DNA of 5,824 bases, taken from NCBI GenBank assembly GCA_018262385.1, contig JAGSPQ010000267.1, positions 1 through 5,824 on the forward strand. The letters run 5' to 3'. Under the pieces are notes generated by a model. It was not told where the DNA came from. It saw only the letters and a program-made list of their open reading frames with translations, and made no database searches. The position numbers and the translations under genes are program-made. This document shows, piece after piece, positions 1-5,824 of the stretch (positions are counted from its first letter, which is position 1; the number at the start of each line of letters is the position of its first letter). The DNA comes from Myxococcaceae bacterium (GTDB taxonomy: Bacteria; Myxococcota; Myxococcia; Myxococcales; Myxococcaceae).

Positions 1-764
1 ACAACCTCTATCTGCTCGGGCTGCTCGAGGAGTTCGGGATCGTGCCGGCCTCGGGGCGGGCGCCGTTCACCTTCTGGGGCCGGTTCCTGAGCGGCGAGCT
101 GACCGCGGCGGTGTTCGTCGGCGGCACCGGGGGAATGGTGGTGCCCTCCAGCAACGTGCCCACCGCGATCGCGGACATCGCCAAGGCGCTCCACGGGAAG
201 GTGACGGTCGGCGCCGCCCTCGGAGAGAAGGGCTGCGTCGACCTGCTGCTGCAGCACCTCGGGACGCCCAGGCCGAAGGTCTCCCGCGCGCAGCGGCTGT
301 TCGCGGTCTCGGCCGACGACCTCGGGCCGTTCACCAACCCGCTGCTGCGGCTGGCGGTCGAGGCGGACGTCGAGCAGTTGATCCCGATGGCCGCCCAGGC
401 GGTGAAGGAGATCATGAACCGCGATCCGCTCGAGGAGGATCCGGAAGGGTTCCCGCTGCGGGTGCGCCAGCGGGTGAAGAGCAAGCGCACCTACGTGCTG
501 GAGGAGAAGGGCCAGCTGGTGTTCAAGATCGACGTCGGCTCGCGCAGCCAGTACGGCGCCGAGCTCGAGGGGCTGTTCACCGTCCCCGACGAGCGGCGGC
601 GCGGGCACGCGACCTTGAGCCTGGGGCAGATCTCCCGCCACCTGCTCTCGTCGCTGCCGCGGCTGACGCTGCGGGTCGATGATCTCGATCCGGCGCTGGC
701 GGGAGTCGCGCGGAAGGTCGGGTACCTGGCCGGCCGGGCGCAGCGGCTGGTGGTGATCGCGTAG
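1..764 (+). CDS. GNAT-family N-acetyltransferase with DUF4081-type N-terminal domain (5' end outside window)
   Basis: The reading frame is already open at base 3 and continues through the first internal GTG (42) with a family-like sequence (NLYLLGLLEEFG), so the true start lies left of the window. 253 residues and a TAG stop are visible. Roughly the first 100 visible residues resemble the DUF4081 region that precedes some bacterial acetyltransferase domains. The second half is a GNAT fold: a strand and turn with LVFKIDVGSRSQYGAELEG, then VPDERRRGHA, whose R-x-x-G-x-A is the acetyl-CoA pyrophosphate-binding loop, then the helix beginning TLSLGQISRHL, and the closing ARKVGY region typical of GNAT C-termini. 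Family knowledge predicts acetyl transfer from acetyl-CoA to an amine; the substrate cannot be told. It has no signal peptide in the visible part and is probably cytoplasmic. Only a few dozen N-terminal residues are likely missing. The next gene follows 28 bp downstream on the same strand. Confidence 0.92.
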   Translation, partial: NLYLLGLLEEFGIVPASGRAPFTFWGRFLSGELTAAVFVGGTGGMVVPSSNVPTAIADIAKALHGKVTVGAALGEKGCVDLLLQHLGTPRPKVSRAQRLFAVSADDLGPFTNPLLRLAVEADVEQLIPMAAQAVKEIMNRDPLEEDPEGFPLRVRQRVKSKRTYVLEEKGQLVFKIDVGSRSQYGAELEGLFTVPDERRRGHATLSLGQISRHLLSSLPRLTLRVDDLDPALAGVARKVGYLAGRAQRLVVIA

Positions 765-780
765 GGCTTCGGCTCCGTGC

Positions 781-787
781 GATGGTG
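781..787 (+). promoter_or_regulatory. Probable ribosome binding site of the phosphodiesterase-like gene
   Basis: GATGGTG matches five of seven bases of the GGAGGTG anti-16S complement and lies 5 bases before the GTG at 793. It supports that GTG, which is also the only in-frame start available. The match is modest. Confidence 0.4.
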
Positions 788-792
788 GGCAG

Positions 793-1590
793 GTGCGGCG
801 ATTCCTGCTGGCCCTGCTGTGCTGTGGCTGTTCGGCGAAGGTGCTTCCTCCGGTCGATGCGGGGCCGACGCTCCCGCCGGTTCTGGCCCACGCGCACAAC
901 GACTACGAGCACCCCCGCCCGCTGCTCGACGCGCTCGATCAGCGGTTCGACAGCGTGGAGGCCGACCTCTACTGGTCGGGCACCGACCTCGGCATCTCGC
1001 ACGGGGGGCCGCCGTTCAAGGGGACGCTGAAGGAGCTGTACCTCGAGCCGCTCAAGGCCCTGGTCGAGAAGAACGGCGGCTCGGTGCGCGGCGACGGCAA
1101 GCCGTTCTTCCTCTGGCTCGACTTCAAGGACTCGCTGGTCGAATCGCAGGACGCCGTCGCGGCCCAGCTGGCCGGCTACCCGATGCTCACCCGCTTCGAG
1201 GACGATCGCGAGGTGCCCGGAGCGGTCACCGTGGTGCTGACCGGGACCGCCGCCGCGAAGAAGGCGCTCGCCGACCGCGCGGCGCCGCGGTTCTGGATCC
1301 GAGACAGCAACAACTACGCCGACACCGACCCGGCTTCAGACCTGCGCTGGGGCTACTACGCGGTGAGCTACTGGACCTTCCTCTCGTGGGCGGGCGACGG
1401 CGCGATGCCCGCCGCGCAGAAGAAGCAGCTGAAGAACCTGATCGACGGCGCCCACGCGAAGGGACGCAAGCTGCGGATCTACTCGAGCCCCGATGCCCCC
1501 GAGTACTGGCGGGCGGCCCGAGAGCTGGGGCTCGACTTCCTCAACGCCGACGACCTGGCCGGGCTGCGGGCGACGCTCGACGCGCCCTAG
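793..1590 (+). CDS. Exported PI-PLC/GDPD-like phosphodiesterase family protein (AIM6-like)
   Basis: A 265-residue protein resembling the phosphatidylinositol-specific phospholipase C / glycerophosphodiester phosphodiesterase TIM-barrel superfamily, closest in style to AIM6-like proteins. The diagnostic block is HAHNDYEHPRPLLDAL (residues 33-48), followed by VEADLYW (55-61, acidic E56 and D58 as likely metal ligands), ISHGG (68-72, H70) and LWLDFK (107-112), which match the H...E-x-D...H...acidic-x-K order of GDPD-type sites. The C-terminal part ends in a strand with RIYSSPD and DFLNADDL, as in the closing strands of such barrels. Residues 1-13 (MRRFLLALLCCGC) form a short export signal; C13 after G12 could be lipidated, but the lipobox is poor. 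GTG at 793 is the only start codon in frame after the upstream stop at 754-756, with an SD-like GATGGTG at 781-787. The substrate is unknown; hydrolysis of a phosphodiester is inferred. Its stop codon overlaps that of the convergent monooxygenase gene. Confidence 0.88.
   Translation: MRRFLLALLCCGCSAKVLPPVDAGPTLPPVLAHAHNDYEHPRPLLDALDQRFDSVEADLYWSGTDLGISHGGPPFKGTLKELYLEPLKALVEKNGGSVRGDGKPFFLWLDFKDSLVESQDAVAAQLAGYPMLTRFEDDREVPGAVTVVLTGTAAAKKALADRAAPRFWIRDSNNYADTDPASDLRWGYYAVSYWTFLSWAGDGAMPAAQKKQLKNLIDGAHAKGRKLRIYSSPDAPEYWRAARELGLDFLNADDLAGLRATLDAP
1587..1590. other. Shared CTAG: tail-to-tail overlap of two convergent genes
   Basis: The palindrome CTAG supplies TAG at 1588-1590 for the plus-strand phosphodiesterase-like gene and TAG at 1587-1589 for the minus-strand monooxygenase gene. 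The two coding regions therefore overlap by 4 bp and there is no intergenic space. The only nearby inverted repeat is a weak GGGCG/CGCCC pair (1568-1572 and 1583-1587, 10-base loop) inside the first gene, with no T-run on either side. Any terminator for one gene must lie inside the coding sequence of the other. Confidence 0.95.
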
Positions 1591-2849
1591 ATCTTCCCGG
1601 TGACGTAGAGGAACGCGAGGCACATCTCGTCGTCCGTCCCCTCGCCCCAGGTGACCGTCTGGCTGGTCGGGTTGTTCCAGCTGCACGACAGCTTCAGCCG
1701 GCTGTTGGCGCTCATCGGCACGCCCCTGGGCGCAGAGAAGAAATAGAACTGCTGCCACTGGAAGTCCCACTTCGGGATGTCGACCAGGCAGGTGTCGGCG
1801 CCGGTGGTCCCGGTGGGAGGCAGGATCTCCACCTTCGCCGTCGCGCCCTTGGTGTGCAGGTGGGGGATCACGCCCCAGATCGTCGCGTCCACCGGCAGCT
1901 CGAACTCGATCGACCGCGCGTAGCCCATCGAGTTGGGCGGGATGGCGAACTTCTTGTCCACCAGCGGGAACATCTGCGCGTGGTACGGCACCGGGTTGAC
2001 CGAGTACTGCAGCTTCACCTGCGTCTCCTCGGGGATCGCGGTGGTCTGCGAGAGGTTGTAGTGGACCTGCATGATCAGCACGTCGCCGGCGAACAGCGAC
2101 ACCCCGGTCTGCCCGGGGAAGCGGGTCACGCCGCTGCCCGGCACCCAGCCGCCCACCATCTTCGGCGCGTCGGTGCCCGGCCCTCCGAAGCACTGCCAGC
2201 CCAGCCCCTCGGGCGAGCCATCCTCCAGCGCCATCGCCTCGGCCTTCGGCACCGTGTAGAGCAGCACGTGGTGCACCGCGCGGCGATCTCCCGGCACCAC
2301 CTCGAAGCCGATCAGATCCCGGGTGCTGGTCAGATCCGGATCGAGGATGAAGCAGCGGTAGTCGTCGACCCGCTTCTTGTCCGCGGCGAACTGGTTGGGG
2401 GTGTAGGGCGCGGCCGCCTTGACCGTCTTGTCCACCCACGGCAGCTCGGCCCCGGTCGGCTTCAGCGGGTGCTGGTCCGCCACGTCGCCCAGCAGCGCGC
2501 CCTGCTTGTCGAAGTCGACCAGCAGCGCGATCTCGCTCTGGGTCAGCCGGCGCTCGCCCTTGTACGAGTTGCAGTCGGCCGAGGCGACCCACGGCGGCAT
2601 CCGGTGGGTGGACACCGCGTTGGCGACCTGGGCCGAGTGCTCCTTCACCTCTTCGTAGGTCTGCAGCGCGAACGGGGTGATCCCCCCCGGCACGTGGCAG
2701 GTCGCGCAGCGGGTGGCGATGATCGGCTGCACGTCGCGGTACCAGTTGGCCCGCGGATCAGGCTTGGCCGGCGGCGCGCCACAGGCGGCGGTCAGGGCTG
2801 CAGCGACAACGAGGAGGAAGGGCGCGCGGAAAACCTGCATCGGGGCCAT
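1587..2849 (-). CDS. Exported cytochrome c / copper type II (PHM-like) monooxygenase fusion, probable lipoprotein
   Basis: A 420-residue protein when started at the ATG at 2849. Residues 1-23 form a lipoprotein-like signal (FLLVVAAALTAAC, lipidation expected at C23), placing it outside the cytoplasm. Residues about 35-130 are a small c-type cytochrome domain: C48-A-T-C51-H52 binds haem, followed by PGGITPF and a likely axial Met in RMPPW (M84). Residues about 165-420 match the two-domain copper type II monooxygenase fold of peptidylglycine and dopamine monooxygenases. H193-H194 (AVHHVLLY) and H263 (MQVHYN) fit the CuH site; H330 and H332 (PHLHTKG) and M409 (DEMCLAF) fit the CuM site. All six copper ligands are present, so a copper- and O2-dependent C-H hydroxylase is likely; the substrate is unknown. 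The start was chosen because AGG lies 7 bases upstream (2857-2859); ATG at 2840 has no ribosome site but keeps the signal. The 31-bp gap from the upstream membrane-protein gene suggests co-transcription. Confidence 0.92.
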   Translation of the reverse strand: MAPMQVFRAPFLLVVAAALTAACGAPPAKPDPRANWYRDVQPIIATRCATCHVPGGITPFALQTYEEVKEHSAQVANAVSTHRMPPWVASADCNSYKGERRLTQSEIALLVDFDKQGALLGDVADQHPLKPTGAELPWVDKTVKAAAPYTPNQFAADKKRVDDYRCFILDPDLTSTRDLIGFEVVPGDRRAVHHVLLYTVPKAEAMALEDGSPEGLGWQCFGGPGTDAPKMVGGWVPGSGVTRFPGQTGVSLFAGDVLIMQVHYNLSQTTAIPEETQVKLQYSVNPVPYHAQMFPLVDKKFAIPPNSMGYARSIEFELPVDATIWGVIPHLHTKGATAKVEILPPTGTTGADTCLVDIPKWDFQWQQFYFFSAPRGVPMSANSRLKLSCSWNNPTSQTVTWGEGTDDEMCLAFLYVTGKI

Positions 2850-2856
2850 ATAGAGG

Positions 2857-2859
2857 CCT
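2857..2859 (-). promoter_or_regulatory. Short SD-like site deciding the monooxygenase start
   Basis: On the minus strand the sequence reads TTAGGCCTCTAT before ATG (2849). The AGG core is 7 bases from this ATG but 16 bases from the next ATG (2840), so it favours the longer start. A still longer reading from TTG at 2876 would add nine residues without visible support. The site is minimal. Confidence 0.35.
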
Positions 2860-2880
2860 AATGGCAGCCAGTGCAAACCG

Positions 2881-5007
2881 TCACGGCTGGGGGTGGACCG
2901 TCGCCCCCTCGCCCTTCGGAGCGCGGAAGAAGTCGAGCGGCGCCTGGCGGAAGCGGCGCAGCACCGCGCGGAACAAGCCGAACTGGGCGAGCGCTCCGAC
3001 CTCGCGGGCGCGCAGGGCGACGAACAGCGCGAGCGAGAAGCTGACCCCGAAGTTGCACAGCCCGATCACGCCGATCGCCGCCAGCGACCAGAGGCAGTCG
3101 GCCTCCAGCACCCGCTCGGGGCCGAGGGTCAGCCCGGCGAAGGTCAGCTGCCCGGTGGCGAAGGTGACGTGCCGCACCTCGATCGGAATGCCCACCAGCA
3201 GGCCGAGCACCGGCGACAGCCCGAGGAACACCCCGAGGCTGACGCTGCCGCCGAAGCCGGAGATGTTGTTGAGCAGGAAGCGGGCGAAGCGGGCCGAGCG
3301 CTCGCTGCCGACCAGGCTGCGCAGGCCGCGGCTGCTCGCGATCGCCTCGTGCAGCTTGTTGACCACGAACCAGTTCTCCATCGTGCCGCCGGCGATCGAC
3401 GCCGCCCAGAGGAAGACGCCGGTCAGCATCGCGTAGGGAATCGTCGCCGAGCCGAACGGGTGGTGCTTGTGAACGACCTTCACCGCCTGATCCAGCTCGA
3501 GCAGCCAGCCGCCGGTGAGCAGGTACACCCCCAGGTTGAGCAGGATCGCCCCCGGGATCACCATCCCCAGGTTGCCCACCACCGCCGCGAGCTGGCTGCG
3601 AAACGCGCGCGCCACCTGCTCGACCAGGGGGCCGAGATCCGCCGCCTCGGGGGTCTCGAGCCCGGTGGTGGTCTCCTTGATCGCGCCGGCCAGCGTCGCC
3701 GCGGTCATCGCCGGTTGCTTGGTGGCGAGGGTGAAGCCCAGCATCTGCATCGCGACGAAGCCGGTGGCGTAGTTGAGCGCGTTGGCGATCCCGTCGATCA
3801 GCGGCGGCAGCCCCGCCCAGCCCATCACGAACTTGAGGAACACCGAGAACGCGGTGAGCGCGCCGCCGCCCCCGGCCGAGGTCACCATCTCGTGCTGCTC
3901 GTCGCGGGTGCGGGTGACGTAGTGCTCACCGCCGTGGCCGGCGCGCTCGATCACCCGCTGGGCGAGCAGCTTGCTGTTGGCGCGGAACAGCTCGGCCAGC
4001 GAGCGGTCGCGCACTCCGCCCCGGACCAGGGTCGAGAGCAGCCGGGCGGGCGCGCCGGCAATCGGCTCGGCAGAGAGCACCGTCACCAGCGCGTAGAGGC
4101 GATCGAGCTGCCGGTTGATCAGCTCGAGCCGGTAGACGAGGTCGACGCTCACTCCGGTCTCGTCGAGGGTGGCGACCACTTCCCGGGTGCCCCTGCGGCA
4201 GGCGGCGATGCACTCGCGGCACTGCACCTCGCTGGAGCCGGCGCCCTTCTCGCCGGTGACCCAGACGCGAACCAGCTTCGGCAGCGCGAGGAAGGGGGAA
4301 TCGCGCAGCGCGGCCGAGCTGCGGCTGAGGCGCCGGCGGACCTCATCGGCCAGGCCGTTGGCGCTCACCCGCACCGCGAGCAGCACCGCCGCGTCGCGCA
4401 TCGAGGCCCGCAGCGGCTCGAGCCCGGCGCCGGAAGGAACCGCCAGCGCCGACAGCAGCCGGCGCGAGAGCGCGGGCGGCAGCGACTCGAACCAGGCGAC
4501 CGCGTGCTGATTGGGAAGCAGGCGGAACAGCAGCCGCGCCAGATCGCCTTCCACCGGCGGCTCGGGGAGGATCAGCTTGCTCAGCCGGCCCATCGCCTCG
4601 GTGAAGACGGCCTGGTGGGTGGGCAGCCCGGTGTCGGTGAACAGCCGCACCCCGTCGCTCAGCTCGAAGCTGCGCGCGACCACCACCCGCAGCGCCGACA
4701 GCTGCTCGGGCAGCAGCTCGAGCGCGTCGAGCAGCAGGATCAGCCGGGCGGTGGCGTTCGAGGTGCCCCGCTGGCGCCCCGGCACCCGCCCGCGCTGGCG
4801 CAGCCAGGCGGACAAGTCCTCGAGCCACTCGGCCTGCCCCGAGAACGCGGCGTGGGGATCGAGCTGCACCAGCAACGCGTGCAGCCGGCGCACGCAGCGG
4901 TTGTCCGGCTCGGCGGCGGAGAAGCGGGTGACGAAGTTCGCCGGGTTGAGCAGGCTGGCTTCGGACGGCACCGCGGGGGCCGCCGCGGAGATGTCGGACG
5001 CACTCAT
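2881..5007 (-). CDS. SpecificRecomb (PF10136)-family polytopic membrane protein, usually annotated 'site-specific recombinase'
   Basis: A 708-residue protein, about the length usual for this family. Residues 1-330 are a soluble, helix- and Arg/Leu-rich region, including SVDLVYRLELINRQLDRL (287-304). The conserved core follows: ERAGHGGEHYVTRTR (354-368), NYATGFVAMQMLGFTLATKQ (412-431), GNLGMVIPG (478-486), ASIAGGTMENWF (536-547), NISGFGGSVSLG (581-592), EVRHVTFATGQ (610-620) and CNFGVSFSLAL (651-661). Hydrophobic stretches near 384-428, 475-498, 522-542, 587-609 and 640-665 indicate several membrane helices. The family name implies DNA recombination, but I see neither a tyrosine-recombinase R-H-R-Y set nor a serine-recombinase domain, so an inner-membrane role of unknown type is more likely. 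ATG at 5007 is preceded by AGGG at 5 bases and GAGG at 10 bases. It lies 94 bp after an acyl-CoA synthetase gene and 31 bp before the monooxygenase, both on the same strand. Confidence 0.92.
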   Translation of the reverse strand: MSASDISAAAPAVPSEASLLNPANFVTRFSAAEPDNRCVRRLHALLVQLDPHAAFSGQAEWLEDLSAWLRQRGRVPGRQRGTSNATARLILLLDALELLPEQLSALRVVVARSFELSDGVRLFTDTGLPTHQAVFTEAMGRLSKLILPEPPVEGDLARLLFRLLPNQHAVAWFESLPPALSRRLLSALAVPSGAGLEPLRASMRDAAVLLAVRVSANGLADEVRRRLSRSSAALRDSPFLALPKLVRVWVTGEKGAGSSEVQCRECIAACRRGTREVVATLDETGVSVDLVYRLELINRQLDRLYALVTVLSAEPIAGAPARLLSTLVRGGVRDRSLAELFRANSKLLAQRVIERAGHGGEHYVTRTRDEQHEMVTSAGGGGALTAFSVFLKFVMGWAGLPPLIDGIANALNYATGFVAMQMLGFTLATKQPAMTAATLAGAIKETTTGLETPEAADLGPLVEQVARAFRSQLAAVVGNLGMVIPGAILLNLGVYLLTGGWLLELDQAVKVVHKHHPFGSATIPYAMLTGVFLWAASIAGGTMENWFVVNKLHEAIASSRGLRSLVGSERSARFARFLLNNISGFGGSVSLGVFLGLSPVLGLLVGIPIEVRHVTFATGQLTFAGLTLGPERVLEADCLWSLAAIGVIGLCNFGVSFSLALFVALRAREVGALAQFGLFRAVLRRFRQAPLDFFRAPKGEGATVHPQP

Positions 5008-5012
5008 CGGGA

Positions 5013-5021
5013 CCCTGCCTC
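5013..5021 (-). promoter_or_regulatory. Ribosome binding region of the SpecificRecomb-family gene
   Basis: The minus strand reads AAGAGGCAGGGTCCCG before the ATG at 5007. AGGG (5013-5016) is 5 bases and GAGG (5018-5021) is 10 bases from the start; either could pair with 16S rRNA. It supports the chosen start. Confidence 0.5.
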
Positions 5022-5077
5022 TTAGCCCAGTGTTCGCGCGCCGCCGACCGGTTGCGCTGCGAACGAAGAATTCCGGT

Positions 5078-5092
5078 GTGGCGTTTCGCCAC
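5078..5092 (-). terminator. Short hairpin after the acyl-CoA synthetase gene (weak terminator candidate)
   Basis: A perfect 6-bp inverted repeat GTGGCG/CGCCAC with a 3-base loop begins 9 bases past the synthetase stop codon. On the minus strand it is followed by ACCGGAATTCTTCG, which has no real T-run, so intrinsic termination would be inefficient. It could instead protect an mRNA end or be chance in GC-rich DNA. The rest of the 94-bp gap (5008-5101) shows no convincing promoter hexamers. Confidence 0.3.
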
Positions 5093-5101
5093 GGCCCGGG
5101 C

Positions 5102-5824
5102 TCAGGCGCTGCGCAGCGACTGCCCGTCGTACAGCCCCTCGATCAGCGCGGCGTGGGTCTTCTCCACCGACCGGCGCTTCACCTTCAGGGTGGGGGTGAG
5201 CCCGCCGTTCTCGACGGTCAGCTCCTCGGTGAGCACGCGGAAGCCCTTGATCGTCTCGTACCGCGCGAGCTTCGCGTTGGCGGCGGTGATCGCGGTGGCG
5301 ATCGCCTGGTGGGTGGGCCCTTGCGGATCGAACGCCCCGCGCGCCGACGGCTCGGCGGCCCGGGCGGCGGCGAGCGCCCCCTCTTCCAGCGTCACCAGCG
5401 CGACCAGGTAGGCCCGGCGATCGCCATGCACCAGGACCTGGCTCACCCGCGGGTCCTCCTTGATCACCGCCTCGAGGTTCGCCGGCGCGATGTTCTTTCC
5501 TCCGGCGGTGATGATCAGGTCCTTCTTGCGATCGGTGATCTTGAGAAAGCCGTCGGCGTCGATGGTCCCGATGTCGCCGGTGCGAAACCAGCCGTCGGGA
5601 GCGAACGCCGCCGCGGTGGCCTCCGGATCCGACTCGTAGCCCTTGAACAGCCCGGGCGACTGGATCTCGATCTCGCCGTCCTCGGCCAGGCGCAGCTGCA
5701 CGCCCTTGATCGGCTTGCCGACGGTGCCGAAGCGGTAGGCCCGCAGGGTGTTGAGGGTGACCGGAGAGCTGGTCTCGGTCAGCCCGTAGCCCTCGGTGAC
5801 CAGCACCCCGAGCGCGTGGAAGAA
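5102..5824 (-). CDS. Long-chain fatty acid-CoA ligase (AMP-forming), C-terminal part
   Basis: 240 C-terminal residues are visible. The frame stays open to the right edge (FFHALGVLVTEGYGLTETSS...), so the 5' part, with the ATP-binding P-loop and most of the N-terminal domain, lies outside the window; the GTG at 5806 is internal. Motifs in order, numbered from the window edge: YGLTETS (13-19, A5), FRTGD (80-84, A7, D84 contacting the AMP ribose), TDRKKD (97-102, A8 hinge), GGKNIAP (108-114) and LTPTLKVKR (209-217), where K214 is the probable A10 catalytic lysine. The pattern GLFKGYESDPEAT and the LTPTLKVKR ending are typical of FadD15-type long-chain acyl-CoA synthetases. It would activate fatty acids to acyl-CoA via an acyl-adenylate, in the cytoplasm or at the inner membrane, feeding beta-oxidation or lipid synthesis. 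All visible catalytic residues are intact. The membrane-protein gene follows after 94 bp. Confidence 0.95.
   Translation of the reverse strand, partial: FFHALGVLVTEGYGLTETSSPVTLNTLRAYRFGTVGKPIKGVQLRLAEDGEIEIQSPGLFKGYESDPEATAAAFAPDGWFRTGDIGTIDADGFLKITDRKKDLIITAGGKNIAPANLEAVIKEDPRVSQVLVHGDRRAYLVALVTLEEGALAAARAAEPSARGAFDPQGPTHQAIATAITAANAKLARYETIKGFRVLTEELTVENGGLTPTLKVKRRSVEKTHAALIEGLYDGQSLRSA

Noticed and set aside
42..764. GTG at 42 as the start of the GNAT gene
   Set aside because: The frame is open to the window edge and the upstream residues fit the protein family, so this GTG is an internal valine codon.
2682..2688. A run of seven C (G on the coding strand) close to the haem motif codons, considered as a phase-variable tract
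   Set aside because: It encodes the Gly-Gly of the conserved PGG motif, and similar G/C runs occur elsewhere in the window (for example 1003-1008). Seven bases is short for slippage control.
777..2861. A 694-codon plus-strand open frame spanning the phosphodiesterase-like gene and the antisense of the monooxygenase gene
   Set aside because: Its translation is Arg/Gly/Ala/His-rich with no recognisable domain, while the overlapped frames encode clear families. Long open antisense frames are expected in such GC-rich DNA.
2858..3058. A short minus-strand frame ending in CTGCH, resembling a haem c motif just upstream of the monooxygenase gene
   Set aside because: The motif is immediately followed by a stop, the rest lies out of frame inside the membrane-protein gene, and the translation is Arg/Pro-rich. 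The CxxCH is chance.
2893..5025. A 710-codon plus-strand open frame antisense to the SpecificRecomb-family gene
   Set aside because: It mirrors the real gene almost end to end and has a low-complexity Arg/Gln/His/Gly composition, as expected of the complement of a GC-rich coding sequence.
5008..5101. A promoter for the SpecificRecomb-family gene in the 94-bp gap
   Set aside because: No pair of -35 and -10 hexamers with proper spacing stands out. GGAAT and CGGTC resemble ECF-type elements only loosely, with unsuitable spacing.

Overview
The window is very GC-rich, with strong G/C at third codon positions, long spurious antisense ORFs, and GTG used alongside ATG as a start. With its gene families (a DUF4081-GNAT protein, a haem/copper PHM-type monooxygenase lipoprotein, a SpecificRecomb-family membrane protein and a FadD15-type acyl-CoA synthetase), this suggests a Myxococcota (deltaproteobacterial) chromosome. 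That placement is an inference from gene content and codon use. Coding density is close to complete, and no RNA gene, insertion sequence, CRISPR array or repeat family is visible.

Layout. Two genes run left to right: a GNAT acetyltransferase cut by the left edge (1-764) and a small exported PI-PLC/GDPD-like phosphodiesterase (793-1590), 28 bp apart. Three genes run right to left: an acyl-CoA synthetase cut by the right edge (5102-5824), a 708-residue membrane protein of the misnamed 'site-specific recombinase' family (2881-5007), and a cytochrome c/copper monooxygenase fusion (1587-2849). The two groups converge and overlap by 4 bp in a palindromic CTAG, which supplies a TAG stop on each strand.

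Working together. The 31-bp gap between the membrane protein and the monooxygenase suggests co-transcription. The 94-bp gap between the synthetase and the membrane protein holds a short hairpin and may separate them. The synthetase and the phosphodiesterase-like protein both belong to families tied to lipid chemistry, and two of the proteins appear exported. No shared pathway can be proven from the sequence.

The most noteworthy item is the monooxygenase. It keeps one c-type haem site plus all six copper ligands expected of the peptidylglycine/dopamine monooxygenase fold in a single polypeptide. I see no clear evidence of a wholly new multi-gene system; the region reads as ordinary chromosome with a few poorly understood families.
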